Shown here one piece after another: positions 16,769-25,153 of a DNA stretch of 64,000 bases. Each line of letters starts with the position of its first letter. The first letter of the stretch is position 1. The notes under the pieces were generated by a model, which searched no databases, had not been told where the DNA came from, and saw only the letters and a list, made by a program, of their open reading frames with translations. A program made the translations under genes and the position numbers. Origin of the DNA: Spirosoma oryzicola (GTDB lineage Bacteria; Bacteroidota; Bacteroidia; Cytophagales; Spirosomataceae); NCBI RefSeq assembly GCF_021233055.1, contig NZ_CP089538.1, positions 3,240,501 to 3,304,500 of the forward strand. Reading direction: 5' to 3'.

Positions 16769-18211
16769 ATGATACATGTAACTCGACTTAACCGGCTTTT
16801 ACAGATTTGTAGTTTGCTCGGTTGGTTTGCGACGGCTACCTCTGCACAACAGACAGGTTCGCTGGTGCGAGGGCCCTATTTGCAAAAAGCGACCCCTACC
16901 AGCATGACCCTCCGGTGGCGGACAAATTCGGCTTCCCTTGGTGTTGTCCGCTACGGCACTTCCGCCGATAAATTAAACAAATCGACTCCGGAAGCGGAAA
17001 ACCGCACCGACCATGAAGTTACGCTGACGGGCCTGAAGCCTAACACAAAATACTTCTATTCGATTGGTACGGAAACGACACCGCTGGCAGGTAGTGATCA
17101 GCATTATTTCTACACCTTTCCGGTCGAAGGTACGGTAAAGAAAACGCGTATCTGGTCATTAGGCGATTTCGGCAATCGGTCGGCCCGGCAGTATACTGTC
17201 AAAAACGCGTTCAAGAATTACGTCCAGCAAATGGGCGATCCTTACATTGATCTTTGGCTGTGGCTGGGCGATAACGCTTATAATCGGGGGCTGGATAAGG
17301 AATATCAAACAAACGTTTTCAGTGCAGATACCGGCTACAGTGGCGATCGATTCATGAGACAAACGCCCATTTTCGCCACGCCCGGCAACCATGACTATGC
17401 CGGTAACAACGACTTACGCCTAAACTGGAATATCCCTTATTTTGGCGTCGTTTCTCACCCGACCAACGCCGAAGCGGGCGGCATTCCATCCGGTTCAGAA
17501 GCGTACTATTCGTTTAATTACGGCAATATTCACTTTGTCAGTCTTGACTCTGACCGTTATGACGACAGCACATCGAAAGCATCCAACGTACGGTTCGGTG
17601 AAACAAGTCCACAACTTAACTGGCTTAAGCGTGATCTAACAGCTGCTCAGACCAATCCAAACATCACCTGGATTATCGCCTACTGGCACCATCCGCCGTA
17701 CACCAAAGGCACGCATGATTCAGACAAAGAAAAGCAGCTTCGAGATGTTCGGATGAATCTGCTGCCCGTTCTGGAACAGTACAATGTCGATCTGGTTATG
17801 TGCGGGCACAGCCACGTTTACGAGCGGTCGGACCTGCTGAAAGGGCATTATGGCGACGAACCCACTTTCGACGCGAGTACGCATAACCATCCCAGCGTAA
17901 ACGCAGAGCAGATGACAACCGCTACTTCGTCGGTGAAGGCAACGCACTTTATCAAACATCGGAAGGCAACGGCCAATGAAGGAACGATATACGTCGTAAA
18001 CGGCGACGGGGGTGCCGGTGGTGGACACGTATCAGCTGGTACGGCGCAGTGGCCCCACAACGCAATGGACGTTTCGTACGACGGAGCGGGTGGCTCGATG
18101 TACATCGAAGTGGACGGCGACAAGCTGGAAGCAACCATGATTGCCGGTGATGGCTCCATTCAGGACCAATTTACGATCAGCAAGGAAAACAGCCGGTCGA
18201 AACGGAAATAG
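16769..18211 (+). CDS. Secreted purple acid phosphatase-like metallophosphoesterase
   Basis: 480 residues with a signal peptide (about 1-26). Residues 30-118 form a fibronectin III-like N-terminal domain (MTLRWRT, GVVRYGTS, VTLTGLKPNTKYFYSI), as in plant-type purple acid phosphatases. The metallophosphoesterase domain shows all the expected blocks: LGDFG (D133), LGDNAY (D168 and the Tyr ligand Y171), GNHD (206-209), AYWHHPPY (304-311) and GHSHVYER (346-353). These bind a dinuclear metal centre that hydrolyses phosphate esters. It should act in the periplasm or outside the cell, possibly for phosphate scavenging, although no Pho-box-like element was recognised. A terminator follows directly. 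Confidence 0.9.
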   Translation: MIHVTRLNRLLQICSLLGWFATATSAQQTGSLVRGPYLQKATPTSMTLRWRTNSASLGVVRYGTSADKLNKSTPEAENRTDHEVTLTGLKPNTKYFYSIGTETTPLAGSDQHYFYTFPVEGTVKKTRIWSLGDFGNRSARQYTVKNAFKNYVQQMGDPYIDLWLWLGDNAYNRGLDKEYQTNVFSADTGYSGDRFMRQTPIFATPGNHDYAGNNDLRLNWNIPYFGVVSHPTNAEAGGIPSGSEAYYSFNYGNIHFVSLDSDRYDDSTSKASNVRFGETSPQLNWLKRDLTAAQTNPNITWIIAYWHHPPYTKGTHDSDKEKQLRDVRMNLLPVLEQYNVDLVMCGHSHVYERSDLLKGHYGDEPTFDASTHNHPSVNAEQMTTATSSVKATHFIKHRKATANEGTIYVVNGDGGAGGGHVSAGTAQWPHNAMDVSYDGAGGSMYIEVDGDKLEATMIAGDGSIQDQFTISKENSRSKRK

Positions 18212-18241
18212 CTGTCTGGCCTTATTTATATTTCGTGCATC

Positions 18242-18274
18242 AGCCCGACTGGAGAACCCAGCCGGGCTCTTTTT
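18242..18274 (+). terminator. Terminator after the phosphatase gene
   Basis: The stem AGCCCG/CGGGCT (18242-18247 with 18263-18268) is extended by CTGG/CCAG inside one mismatch, followed by CTTTTT. It overlaps the stop of the converging membrane-protein gene. Confidence 0.75.
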
Positions 18275-19349
18275 ATGAATCCGTTACCTGTTGAGCAAAC
18301 GTGCGGTACCAAAACCCGATTGCACCTGCCCATCCTACAGTCAGCCATGCTCCTACGGGTAGCCCAAACATAATAAACAGTAAACCACCGATAAATCCGG
18401 CAAACACACCGGAAAGCCAGCGCTCGGGCAAGGCTTCATGCTTATACGCCAGGCTGTGCAAAAAAAGTAACCAGCCCCAGCCCGCCAGCCAAAGCCAAAT
18501 GACATAATCGAGCCGTATATCCGCTGGGCAATTGCGGATGACGATCAGCAATTCAGGTAGCCAGATCAGGCTGTACGTCAGGACATACCGTCTGAATCGC
18601 TGTAGCCACGACAGCGGCAGATTCGGCAGTACCAACAGATACCGTCGCTCGAACGCACTGACCTGCCCGCCTATCTGAGAATGTGCGATTACGGCTAGCA
18701 ACAAGCCGATGAGCAACAGCCGCTGGTCATAATCGTCGGTTGGGTACAGTCGACAAACGCCCGCTAGCAAAAGACCAGAAAACGCTTTGGTCAGCAAAAA
18801 GGACAATGGTTCGTGACGCAGCCAATAAACCGGGAAAAATAATTCATACGGTAAGGTAATAGCCAGTTGTAGCAGCCGGATTGACGACGGTGACGGATGC
18901 CGTAGTCGATAATCAGCCGCTCCCGCTCCGACCCCAACCAGAACGAAAATAAAAAGCACGATAGCGCCAAATGAGTCCCATCGCCGGTAGAAAGCCGCTA
19001 CTTGCAGCATCCAGCCCGCATAGGCTATGACAGGCAGCAGCACAGCAATTTGCACAGCCAGCCACATCCCTACTCGCGTCGGGGTGGGAATGAGCCAGTA
19101 TGTTTGCAGAAATAAATTCTCCGGTGCGGTTAATCGGTCTCGGATAAATGCGATTGTTTTCAGCAGATACAAACTCCACAGCAGAAAGATCAGCGTCAGG
19201 AAAAAGGGTGATCCCAGTGCTGCCGTAATCAGTGCTTTATGTTCATTTCCACTTAGGAAACCAAAGGCGATCAGCACAACGACCAGAAACGTACCGGCGT
19301 TTTGATTATAAAACTGAACGACAAAAATCCGATTAAGTGTAGTCAGCAT
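18273..19349 (-). CDS. Multi-spanning membrane protein, probable ABC exporter permease
   Basis: 358 residues with many hydrophobic segments spread over the whole length (for example FLVVVLIAFGFLSG, FFLTLIFLLWSLYLL, LLLIGLLLAVIA, IGGLLFIMFGLPVGAWLTVGW), so an integral inner-membrane protein. I do not recognise a named family. It starts 6 bases after the stop of the ABC ATPase gene at 19356-20060, which strongly suggests it is the membrane partner of that ATPase. Conserved polar loops such as RHPSPSSIRLLQLA and SAFERRYLLVLPNLP may be coupling regions. Exported substrate unknown. Confidence 0.7.
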   Translation of the reverse strand: MLTTLNRIFVVQFYNQNAGTFLVVVLIAFGFLSGNEHKALITAALGSPFFLTLIFLLWSLYLLKTIAFIRDRLTAPENLFLQTYWLIPTPTRVGMWLAVQIAVLLPVIAYAGWMLQVAAFYRRWDSFGAIVLFIFVLVGVGAGAADYRLRHPSPSSIRLLQLAITLPYELFFPVYWLRHEPLSFLLTKAFSGLLLAGVCRLYPTDDYDQRLLLIGLLLAVIAHSQIGGQVSAFERRYLLVLPNLPLSWLQRFRRYVLTYSLIWLPELLIVIRNCPADIRLDYVIWLWLAGWGWLLFLHSLAYKHEALPERWLSGVFAGFIGGLLFIMFGLPVGAWLTVGWAGAIGFWYRTFAQQVTDS

Positions 19350-19355
19350 AGCCGG

Positions 19356-20060
19356 TCAGGTTGCAGGAAGGATAACTCCATCGCCAACCTGCCAGACACG
19401 CGTAATAGACAAGCCGGTTAAGCTAACATCCTGATGCGAGGTTAGCAGAAACGAAACGGACTGATCTGTCGTAAGCTGCCGTATGTAATCGAACAGCTTA
19501 GCGCCCGTAGCCACGTCCAGTGTGGTCAACGGTTCGTCCAGCAGAACGAGTCGGGGATTACCCAGCAAAGCCAACAGCAACGACAATTTTTTGAGCATTC
19601 CGCTCGAAAACGTACCCGTGGTCTGTGTCCAGAACTTATCCACGCCCAACAGTTCGGCCAGCCTATTGACCTGATGGGTAGGCGCTTGTTTCGCCTTGCC
19701 GACAAATCCAGCCAGGTCACGGGCTGTCAGAAAGTCTGGATACAGCGGTTCTGCTTCGGCGTAATTTACACGCATTCGATAAGCCACCGGGGCCTTGCTG
19801 ATTTCGTACTGATTGTCAAGAATAATCGTCCCCGAAAAAGGCAGCAACCCGGCTACCGTTCGAAAAAACGTAGTTTTTCCGGAGCCGTTGCCACCCCGAA
19901 AGTAATGGATGCCGGGCGTCAACGTTAGCGCCGGTACCGTCAGCACAGTACGGCCATTATAGGCTTTGGTAAGATTAGAAACGGCGAGCAAGCAAGGTGT
20001 TTGGTTTGTAGTCGTTGGTTCATCGTGTCCGGTGGGCTTTACGAACGCGCAAGGCGACAC
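19356..20060 (-). CDS. ABC transporter ATP-binding protein
   Basis: 234 residues, a single nucleotide-binding domain. Walker A is GGNGSGKT (56-63), the signature is FSSGMLKK (a variant of LSGGQ), Walker B is LVLLDEP, and the switch His is in LLTSHQD. The first 20 or so residues are polar and unrelated to the fold, so the true start could be slightly downstream, although there is no convenient ATG. It is most like the ATPases of small ABC-2-type exporters. It forms a pair with the membrane protein directly downstream; upstream by 18 bases is the NatB-like permease gene, so all four exporter genes may share a transcript. Confidence 0.85.
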   Translation of the reverse strand: MSPCAFVKPTGHDEPTTTNQTPCLLAVSNLTKAYNGRTVLTVPALTLTPGIHYFRGGNGSGKTTFFRTVAGLLPFSGTIILDNQYEISKAPVAYRMRVNYAEAEPLYPDFLTARDLAGFVGKAKQAPTHQVNRLAELLGVDKFWTQTTGTFSSGMLKKLSLLLALLGNPRLVLLDEPLTTLDVATGAKLFDYIRQLTTDQSVSFLLTSHQDVSLTGLSITRVWQVGDGVILPAT

Positions 20061-20078
20061 GATGAACAGACGACCTCC

Positions 20079-21398
20079 TTATGCTTTATAAAATAACCAC
20101 TTCGACAGTTCCTTGTAGGTCACTTTTTTGCCGTACATCAGAATACCAACGCGGTAAATCCGAGCGGCCAGCCAGGTTGTTCCCATGAAGCCCAGCACCA
20201 GCAAAATCATCGACAATACCAATTCCCAGACTGGTACGCCAAAGGGAATACGGACCATCATCACCACCGGCGAGGTAAACGGAATAATGGATGTCCAGAA
20301 TGCCAGCGCCCCGTCAGGATCACGCATAACGAACTGCGCTACAGCAATAGAACCGATGATTGGCAGCGTAATTGGAAACATAAACTGCTGCGTTTCCGTC
20401 TCGTTGTCAACGGCGGCCCCAATCGCCCCAAACAAGGCACTGTAAAGCAGGTACCCCCCCAGGAAGTAAAACAGGAAACAAGCGACAATCAACGGAATAT
20501 TAAGCGTCTCAACCGCACGAACGACGCTGGTTAGTGCGCCCGACGATGCCTGACTGCTGGCCATAGCAGGTGCCTGTGTCACGGCTCCCGACGCTTGCAT
20601 GGCCTGCCGTCCCCGATCAGCCTTGTCGCCAACCAGAGCGCCCCCCACCGAAAAAAGACCAACGGTCAGCAAAATCCACAGCATAAACTGGGTAAGTCCA
20701 ACGAGCGCCACGCCCAGAATTTTCCCTAACATGAGCTGAAAGGGCTTCACCGACGAGATAATCACTTCCACGATGCGGTTGGTTTTTTCTTCCATAACCC
20801 CGCGCATGACCTGCGTTCCGTAAATAAATACGGATATGTAGATCATAAAGGCGCAGAAATAGCCAATGATCGTCATGGCAATCGCATTACTGTTTCGCTC
20901 TCCTTCCTCGCTCAGGCTAATCGTCTGCGCATCGACATTCACTTTTGCATCCTGAATGATTTGCTGGGTAATTCCCGCCTGGCTTAGTTTGATGGTTTCA
21001 ATTTCCTTTGAAATCGCCTTCTCAATGTTGCTTTGTAAGGTCAAGCTAACACTTTTCTCCGCAAAAATCTGAACGGACTTTGGTTCCTCAATGACGTTTT
21101 TCGGGATGAATACCAGCGCGTCGTATCCTTGTTTTACGAATGACTTTTTGGCTTCCGGCAAAGATTCTTTCGGATAGGCATAGACAGTTTCGTCGTCGTT
21201 TTTAAACTTGTTAACAAACCGACCGCTATCGTCAACAACCGCTATTTTCTTCTGGTTGATCGAACTCACAGCTGCCCAGCCAATAATCGCGTAGAAGCTA
21301 AAAATCAGCAGCGGCCCCAGAATCGTCATAATCAGAAACGACCGTTTACGCACTCGGGTCAGGTATTCACGCTTGATAATCAAGGCAATTATATTCAT
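20079..21398 (-). CDS. ABC-2 type permease, NatB-like
   Basis: 439 residues. A first transmembrane segment (about residues 22-45, after the basic stretch KREYLTRVRKRSF) is followed by a large extracytoplasmic domain of about 150 residues and then at least five membrane segments towards the C-terminus. This is the NatB/ABC2_membrane_3 layout. The central ATMTGMR-like cytosolic loop VMRGVMEEKTNRIVEVIISSVKPFQLMLGKILG is characteristic of the family. Between membrane segments 3 and 4 there is a Gln/Ala/Ser-rich insertion (about 265-290). The partner ATPase is encoded 95 bases upstream. NatAB-type systems export sodium or drugs; the substrate here is not known. Confidence 0.88.
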   Translation of the reverse strand: MNIIALIIKREYLTRVRKRSFLIMTILGPLLIFSFYAIIGWAAVSSINQKKIAVVDDSGRFVNKFKNDDETVYAYPKESLPEAKKSFVKQGYDALVFIPKNVIEEPKSVQIFAEKSVSLTLQSNIEKAISKEIETIKLSQAGITQQIIQDAKVNVDAQTISLSEEGERNSNAIAMTIIGYFCAFMIYISVFIYGTQVMRGVMEEKTNRIVEVIISSVKPFQLMLGKILGVALVGLTQFMLWILLTVGLFSVGGALVGDKADRGRQAMQASGAVTQAPAMASSQASSGALTSVVRAVETLNIPLIVACFLFYFLGGYLLYSALFGAIGAAVDNETETQQFMFPITLPIIGSIAVAQFVMRDPDGALAFWTSIIPFTSPVVMMVRIPFGVPVWELVLSMILLVLGFMGTTWLAARIYRVGILMYGKKVTYKELSKWLFYKA

Positions 21399-21493
21399 TG
21401 CTTAATAAAGTAAAGGTCAGAATGATTCGTAATTAGGTAGTTTGAGCGTATTACTGAGCTAGCCCGTATCGACCAACCGCATCGCTGGTTTGA

Positions 21494-22405
21494 TTAGTCT
21501 ATGGCTTCGCCCACAGCCTGGATAAAGATCTCGTTCATGCTTGGGATGTTTTCGCCAAACGAACGAACAGCAACCTGATCGAGCAGAATACGGATCAGTT
21601 CATTGACGGCGGCATCGGGCGGAATCCGAATGTCGGCGCGGTAAAAGCCCTCATCGACCGGGCGGGTAGCCAACACCTCGAAGGCCGACGGCAGAGCGCT
21701 TAGTGTTCCCTGGTATTCGACGTGGTAAGTATGGGTTTTGAACTGCTCTTTGATCGCTCGCTTGGAACCGTCCAGTACCTTGTGCGAGCGGTTGATCAGG
21801 GCAATGTTGTCGCAGAGTTCTTCTACCGACTCCATGCGGTGCGTCGAGAAAATAATTGTTTTGCCGCTGTCGCGTAATTCAAGGATTTCGTCCTTGATCA
21901 GATTGGCGTTGATCGGGTCAAATCCCGAAAACGGCTCATCGAGAATAATCAGATCGGGTTCGTGCATGACGGTAGCCACAAACTGCACTTTCTGCTGCAT
22001 CCCTTTCGAAAGATCCTGAATCTGTTTAGTCCACCAAGTCTTGATGTCAAACTTGACAAACCAGATTTTGAGCTTCTCCATCGCCTGCTTCTCGCTTAGC
22101 CCTTTCAGCTGGGCCAGATAAAGCAGCTGCTCCCCTACTTTCATTTTTTTGTACAACCCCCGTTCTTCGGGAAGGTAGCCGATTCGCCGGATGTGGTCCG
22201 GATTGAGTCGTTGACCGCCCAGGATAACCTCGCCGGAGTCGGGAGCGGTAATCTGATTGATGATCCGGATAAGTGACGTTTTACCAGCGCCGTTCGGACC
22301 AAGCAATCCAAAAATGCATCCCTGAGGAACGGTCAGACTGACGTCGTCCAATGCCCGATGCTCGGCGTACTGCTTGACAATGTGGTGGGTTTCGAGAATA
22401 TTCAT
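21494..22405 (-). CDS. ABC transporter ATPase, NatA-like
   Basis: 303 residues from ATG at 22405 (MNILETHHIVKQY). An upstream in-frame start at 22474 would add 23 residues before the family's normal first strand. Walker A is GPNGAGKT (36-43), the signature is LSKGMQQKV, Walker B is LIILDEP and the switch His is in FSTHRM. The last 80 residues are the DUF4162-like extension of NatA/drug-type ATPases. It should drive the NatB-like permease encoded next, as an exporter. Transcription probably starts here and continues through the permease and possibly the second ABC pair. Confidence 0.9.
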   Translation of the reverse strand: MNILETHHIVKQYAEHRALDDVSLTVPQGCIFGLLGPNGAGKTSLIRIINQITAPDSGEVILGGQRLNPDHIRRIGYLPEERGLYKKMKVGEQLLYLAQLKGLSEKQAMEKLKIWFVKFDIKTWWTKQIQDLSKGMQQKVQFVATVMHEPDLIILDEPFSGFDPINANLIKDEILELRDSGKTIIFSTHRMESVEELCDNIALINRSHKVLDGSKRAIKEQFKTHTYHVEYQGTLSALPSAFEVLATRPVDEGFYRADIRIPPDAAVNELIRILLDQVAVRSFGENIPSMNEIFIQAVGEAID

Positions 22406-22513
22406 TCCGTTTAGGTAAGTTGTTAACACTTTCTCCAGCCAAACTACGGATATAGACAAGGTAAGATCAACCAAATTACGGATAAACTGTCACCGGGCTG
22501 TACGGACGGCAAT

Positions 22514-22542
22514 AAAAAAAGCCACAACTCGTAAGCTGTGGC
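22514..22542 (-). terminator. Terminator after the 145-residue membrane protein gene
   Basis: On the - strand a GCCACA/TGTGGC stem (22521-22526 with 22537-22542) is followed by seven T (22514-22520 on the + strand as A). It lies 29 bases downstream of the stop at 22571. Confidence 0.75.
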
Positions 22543-22570
22543 CTTAAAAGGCTTTTACCGTTACTCTTTA

Positions 22571-23008
22571 TCAGTTGTAATAATCTCTCACCTGGAACAG
22601 CAGCATCAGAAAAATCAAGCCGATCAAAATACCCAGCAGGCTAAAGGCGAACACACTGGTTAGTATGCTAAGGAGCTGGGCATAATAACTGAATACCCAA
22701 CCGGACCGCTTCCGGTTAAACAACCCCGGTAAGGCCAGTATACCCAATACAAGGCCGACTAGCGATAAGACCATGGAAATCGTATAGCCGAATCCGGTAC
22801 CAATTCCACCGACGTAGGCGACGGGAACCAGCGCGGCTCCCAGACCCAGAAAGACCAGGATACCCGGCAAGGCAATAACCAGGAGTACCAGTGAAACAAT
22901 GGGCCAGTATTTAACGAACCCTTCCCGAAAATTGATCGGGAACTGAAAAGGAGCTTTGGTAGTGAAAAAAGGAGCCAGTTCGGTCTCCAGCACGGCGGAT
23001 TGAGTCAT
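22571..23008 (-). CDS. Small integral membrane protein of unknown function
   Basis: 145 residues. After about 30 soluble residues (MTQSAVLETELAPFFTT...) there are four hydrophobic segments: WPIVSLVLLVIALPGILVFL, VPVAYVGGIGTGFGYTISMV, LSLVGLVLGILALPGLF and LLSILTSVFAFSLLGILIGL. The short basic loop NRKRSGW sits between segments 3 and 4. No family name is recognised; similar small four-helix proteins are common in this phylum. It has its own -7 box and terminator, so it is probably monocistronic. Confidence 0.7.
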   Translation of the reverse strand: MTQSAVLETELAPFFTTKAPFQFPINFREGFVKYWPIVSLVLLVIALPGILVFLGLGAALVPVAYVGGIGTGFGYTISMVLSLVGLVLGILALPGLFNRKRSGWVFSYYAQLLSILTSVFAFSLLGILIGLIFLMLLFQVRDYYN

Positions 23009-23051
23009 AAAAAGAAGGCTTAGTACCTTTGTACAGATCGGTTAGAACGAT

Positions 23052-23059
23052 CAAAAGTA
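23052..23059 (-). promoter_or_regulatory. Bacteroidota -7 box for the small membrane protein gene
   Basis: On the - strand this reads TACTTTTG, an exact TAnnTTTG match 44 bases upstream of the ATG at 23008. Confidence 0.45.
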
Positions 23060-23111
23060 CATAGCGTCATTTTTTGACATTGAACTGGCTGTGTGAACGG
23101 CAAACGACTGA

Positions 23112-24359
23112 TTAAACGGTAGCGGTCTCTTCTGAATCAATGGGTTGTGTCCGGAATTCACCTTCCCATTTTGAGATAACACAGGTAGCCACGGCATTAC
23201 CGGCTACGCTCGTCGCGCTACGGCCCATATCGAGCACCTGGTCGATACCCAGTAGCAAGGCCAATCCTTCGATCGGCAGATTAAACAAAGACATCGTTCC
23301 GGCAATAACGACCAGCGATGCCCGTGGCACTCCGGCAATTCCCTTGGACGTAATCATCAGAGTCAGCATCATCGTAATTTGCTGCTCCAGGCTAAGGGGC
23401 ACGTGATAAGCCTGCGCGATGAAAGCCGTTGCGAATGTCATGTACAGCATCGACCCGTCCAGATTAAACGAGTAGCCCAGCGGCAGCACAAAGGAGATAA
23501 TCCGCTCCGAACAGCCAAACCGGCGTAATGCTTCGATGGTTTGCGGGAAAGACGCTTCCGAACTGGCGGTGCTAAATGACAGGATGATAGCCGAGCGAAC
23601 TTCCTTCAGCAAAGCGACGTACGGAATGCGAGCCACCACGCAGATCAAGGCCAGAACGACGAAAACAAAAAACAAAAGACCGCCGAAAAAGCAGAAAATT
23701 AAATAAACGTAGCCCGTCAGAATACCCAGTCCCTGCTGAGCCACCACGGCGGCAATAGCACCCAGCACACCAAACGGGGCAAAGGACATGACGTAACTGG
23801 TTACCTTGAACATGATGTGTGACAGGGCATCCAGCGCTTTGATGACAATCTTCCCCTGTGCACCTACTGAACCAACAGCGATACCAAAGAAGATGCTGAA
23901 AATAACGATTTGAAGAATTTCATTCGTTGCCATCGCTTCGAAAAAACTTGTCGGGACGATGTGCGTAATGAAATTATCGAACGTGAGTTTTTGAACCTCA
24001 ACCCCCGTATCGGTACCTTTGGCGGGTAAGGGTAAGCTCATCACTTCACCCGGCTTCATGATGTTAACCACCAGAAGGCCAACCACTAAGGACAGGATGG
24101 TTGCAAAATAGAAGTACGCTAATGTTTTTAAGCCAATACGTCCTACCGTACCAAAATCGCCTAGTTTGGCAATCCCGACCACAAGCGTAGCAAATACCAG
24201 CGGCCCAATAATCATTTTGATGAGCCGGAGAAAAATTTTAGAAAGTATGTTCAGATCAGTTCCCGAAAATCCTGCATCGGTGGCCGGAAACAAATAGCCG
24301 ATCAGGATACCAAGTACCATACCCAGAAAGATGCGGGTTGTCAAGTTGGGGAGTTTCAT
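23112..24359 (-). CDS. Dicarboxylate/amino acid:cation symporter (DAACS family)
   Basis: 415 residues, full length for the GltP/DctA family, which takes up glutamate, aspartate or C4-dicarboxylates with Na+ or H+. The N-terminal TTRIFLGMVLGILIGYLFP and the LIKMIIGPLVFATLVVGIAKL helix are typical. The serine-rich re-entrant loop reads SFSTASSEASFPQT, where many members have SSAATLP; the NLDGSMLYM sequence and the GVPRASLVVIAGT and DQVLDMGRSATSVAGNAVA blocks form the substrate and cation sites. EASFP rather than AATLP may shift substrate preference. Single gene with its own promoter-like box. Confidence 0.92.
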   Translation of the reverse strand: MKLPNLTTRIFLGMVLGILIGYLFPATDAGFSGTDLNILSKIFLRLIKMIIGPLVFATLVVGIAKLGDFGTVGRIGLKTLAYFYFATILSLVVGLLVVNIMKPGEVMSLPLPAKGTDTGVEVQKLTFDNFITHIVPTSFFEAMATNEILQIVIFSIFFGIAVGSVGAQGKIVIKALDALSHIMFKVTSYVMSFAPFGVLGAIAAVVAQQGLGILTGYVYLIFCFFGGLLFFVFVVLALICVVARIPYVALLKEVRSAIILSFSTASSEASFPQTIEALRRFGCSERIISFVLPLGYSFNLDGSMLYMTFATAFIAQAYHVPLSLEQQITMMLTLMITSKGIAGVPRASLVVIAGTMSLFNLPIEGLALLLGIDQVLDMGRSATSVAGNAVATCVISKWEGEFRTQPIDSEETATV

Positions 24360-24385
24360 GCAAATAGGTCAAGTAGCCGTACTGA

Positions 24386-24393
24386 CAAAAGTA
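24386..24393 (-). promoter_or_regulatory. Bacteroidota -7 box for the symporter gene
   Basis: On the - strand this reads TACTTTTG, an exact TAnnTTTG match 27 bases upstream of the symporter ATG. Confidence 0.45.
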
Positions 24394-24560
24394 GCAGAAT
24401 CCGGGCACTCATAAAAACATCCATTCCTAAAAAGCCCCCTCGCTCAGTCCTATCGCCTTTTTTATCCTAAACCTACCGGTTAATATACATTTTTTTTGCA
24501 AAACCCGATTCATTGACGTAATATGCAGGTAAACTAATAAGCCAATTAATAAACAAACGC

Positions 24561-24998
24561 TTACCTAAACGTCCTTTTATAGATCGGTTTTCGATAAGTA
24601 AACAGCAGCCACATTACTGGATACAGCAGGATATCCGTCACCAGAAACGGAGTTTTGAACCGGATATCGTCAACAATGACTGTTCCGCTTCCGGAGTCAC
24701 GCAACAGGCGATGGCGGTGGTGCCAGGATGTAAGGAAAAAAGGCAGGCGCGTGCCCTGATCAACAAAATAGATTTCCTGATCCGTTGACTGCTGATCGAC
24801 AATCAAACTAATCCAGTCCTGTTTGACAAGCAGGAAATTAAGCCGCAGATGAACGACATCGCCCTGAAGGCAACCATCGAAACGCACGACCTCAACGGGC
24901 GGAAAGGGCGGACTGAGCCGATTGAAAAGGCTTCGGTCAAAGCCGTTCCATACCGTTGCGATGGGCTGATTGACATGGGTTTTAAGCACTAGGTGCAT
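24561..24998 (-). CDS. SRPBCC (START-like) fold protein
   Basis: 145 residues. The sequence follows the SRPBCC pattern: a first strand with VNQPIATVWNGFDRSLF, a central set of strands (GDVVHLRLNFLL, DWISLIVDQQ, EIYFVDQGTRLP), then WHHRHRLLRDSGSGTVIVDDIRFKTP and a C-terminal helix (TDILLYPVMWLLFTYRKPIYKR). Such folds bind hydrophobic ligands; the C-terminal helix is hydrophobic enough to touch a membrane. No catalytic residues are evident. It is divergent from the HTCS gene, 155 bases away. Confidence 0.7.
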   Translation of the reverse strand: MHLVLKTHVNQPIATVWNGFDRSLFNRLSPPFPPVEVVRFDGCLQGDVVHLRLNFLLVKQDWISLIVDQQSTDQEIYFVDQGTRLPFFLTSWHHRHRLLRDSGSGTVIVDDIRFKTPFLVTDILLYPVMWLLFTYRKPIYKRTFR

Positions 24999-25153
24999 AG
25001 GCGGATTTTGGTCCTAAAACGAAACGAATGGGAGCAGACAACTACCCGATACGAATAGCATATAAACATCGAAAAGCCACAGCTGCTAGCGCTAATTTAG
25101 CCTTTTTACTCGTTTATCCAGTGAGCCTATGTAAACAGGTAACCTTCGGGTGT

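Noticed and set aside
16769..18211. Possible Pho-box upstream of the phosphatase gene
   Set aside because: No direct repeat of the PhoB type was found in the 280-base upstream region; only the -7 box stands out.
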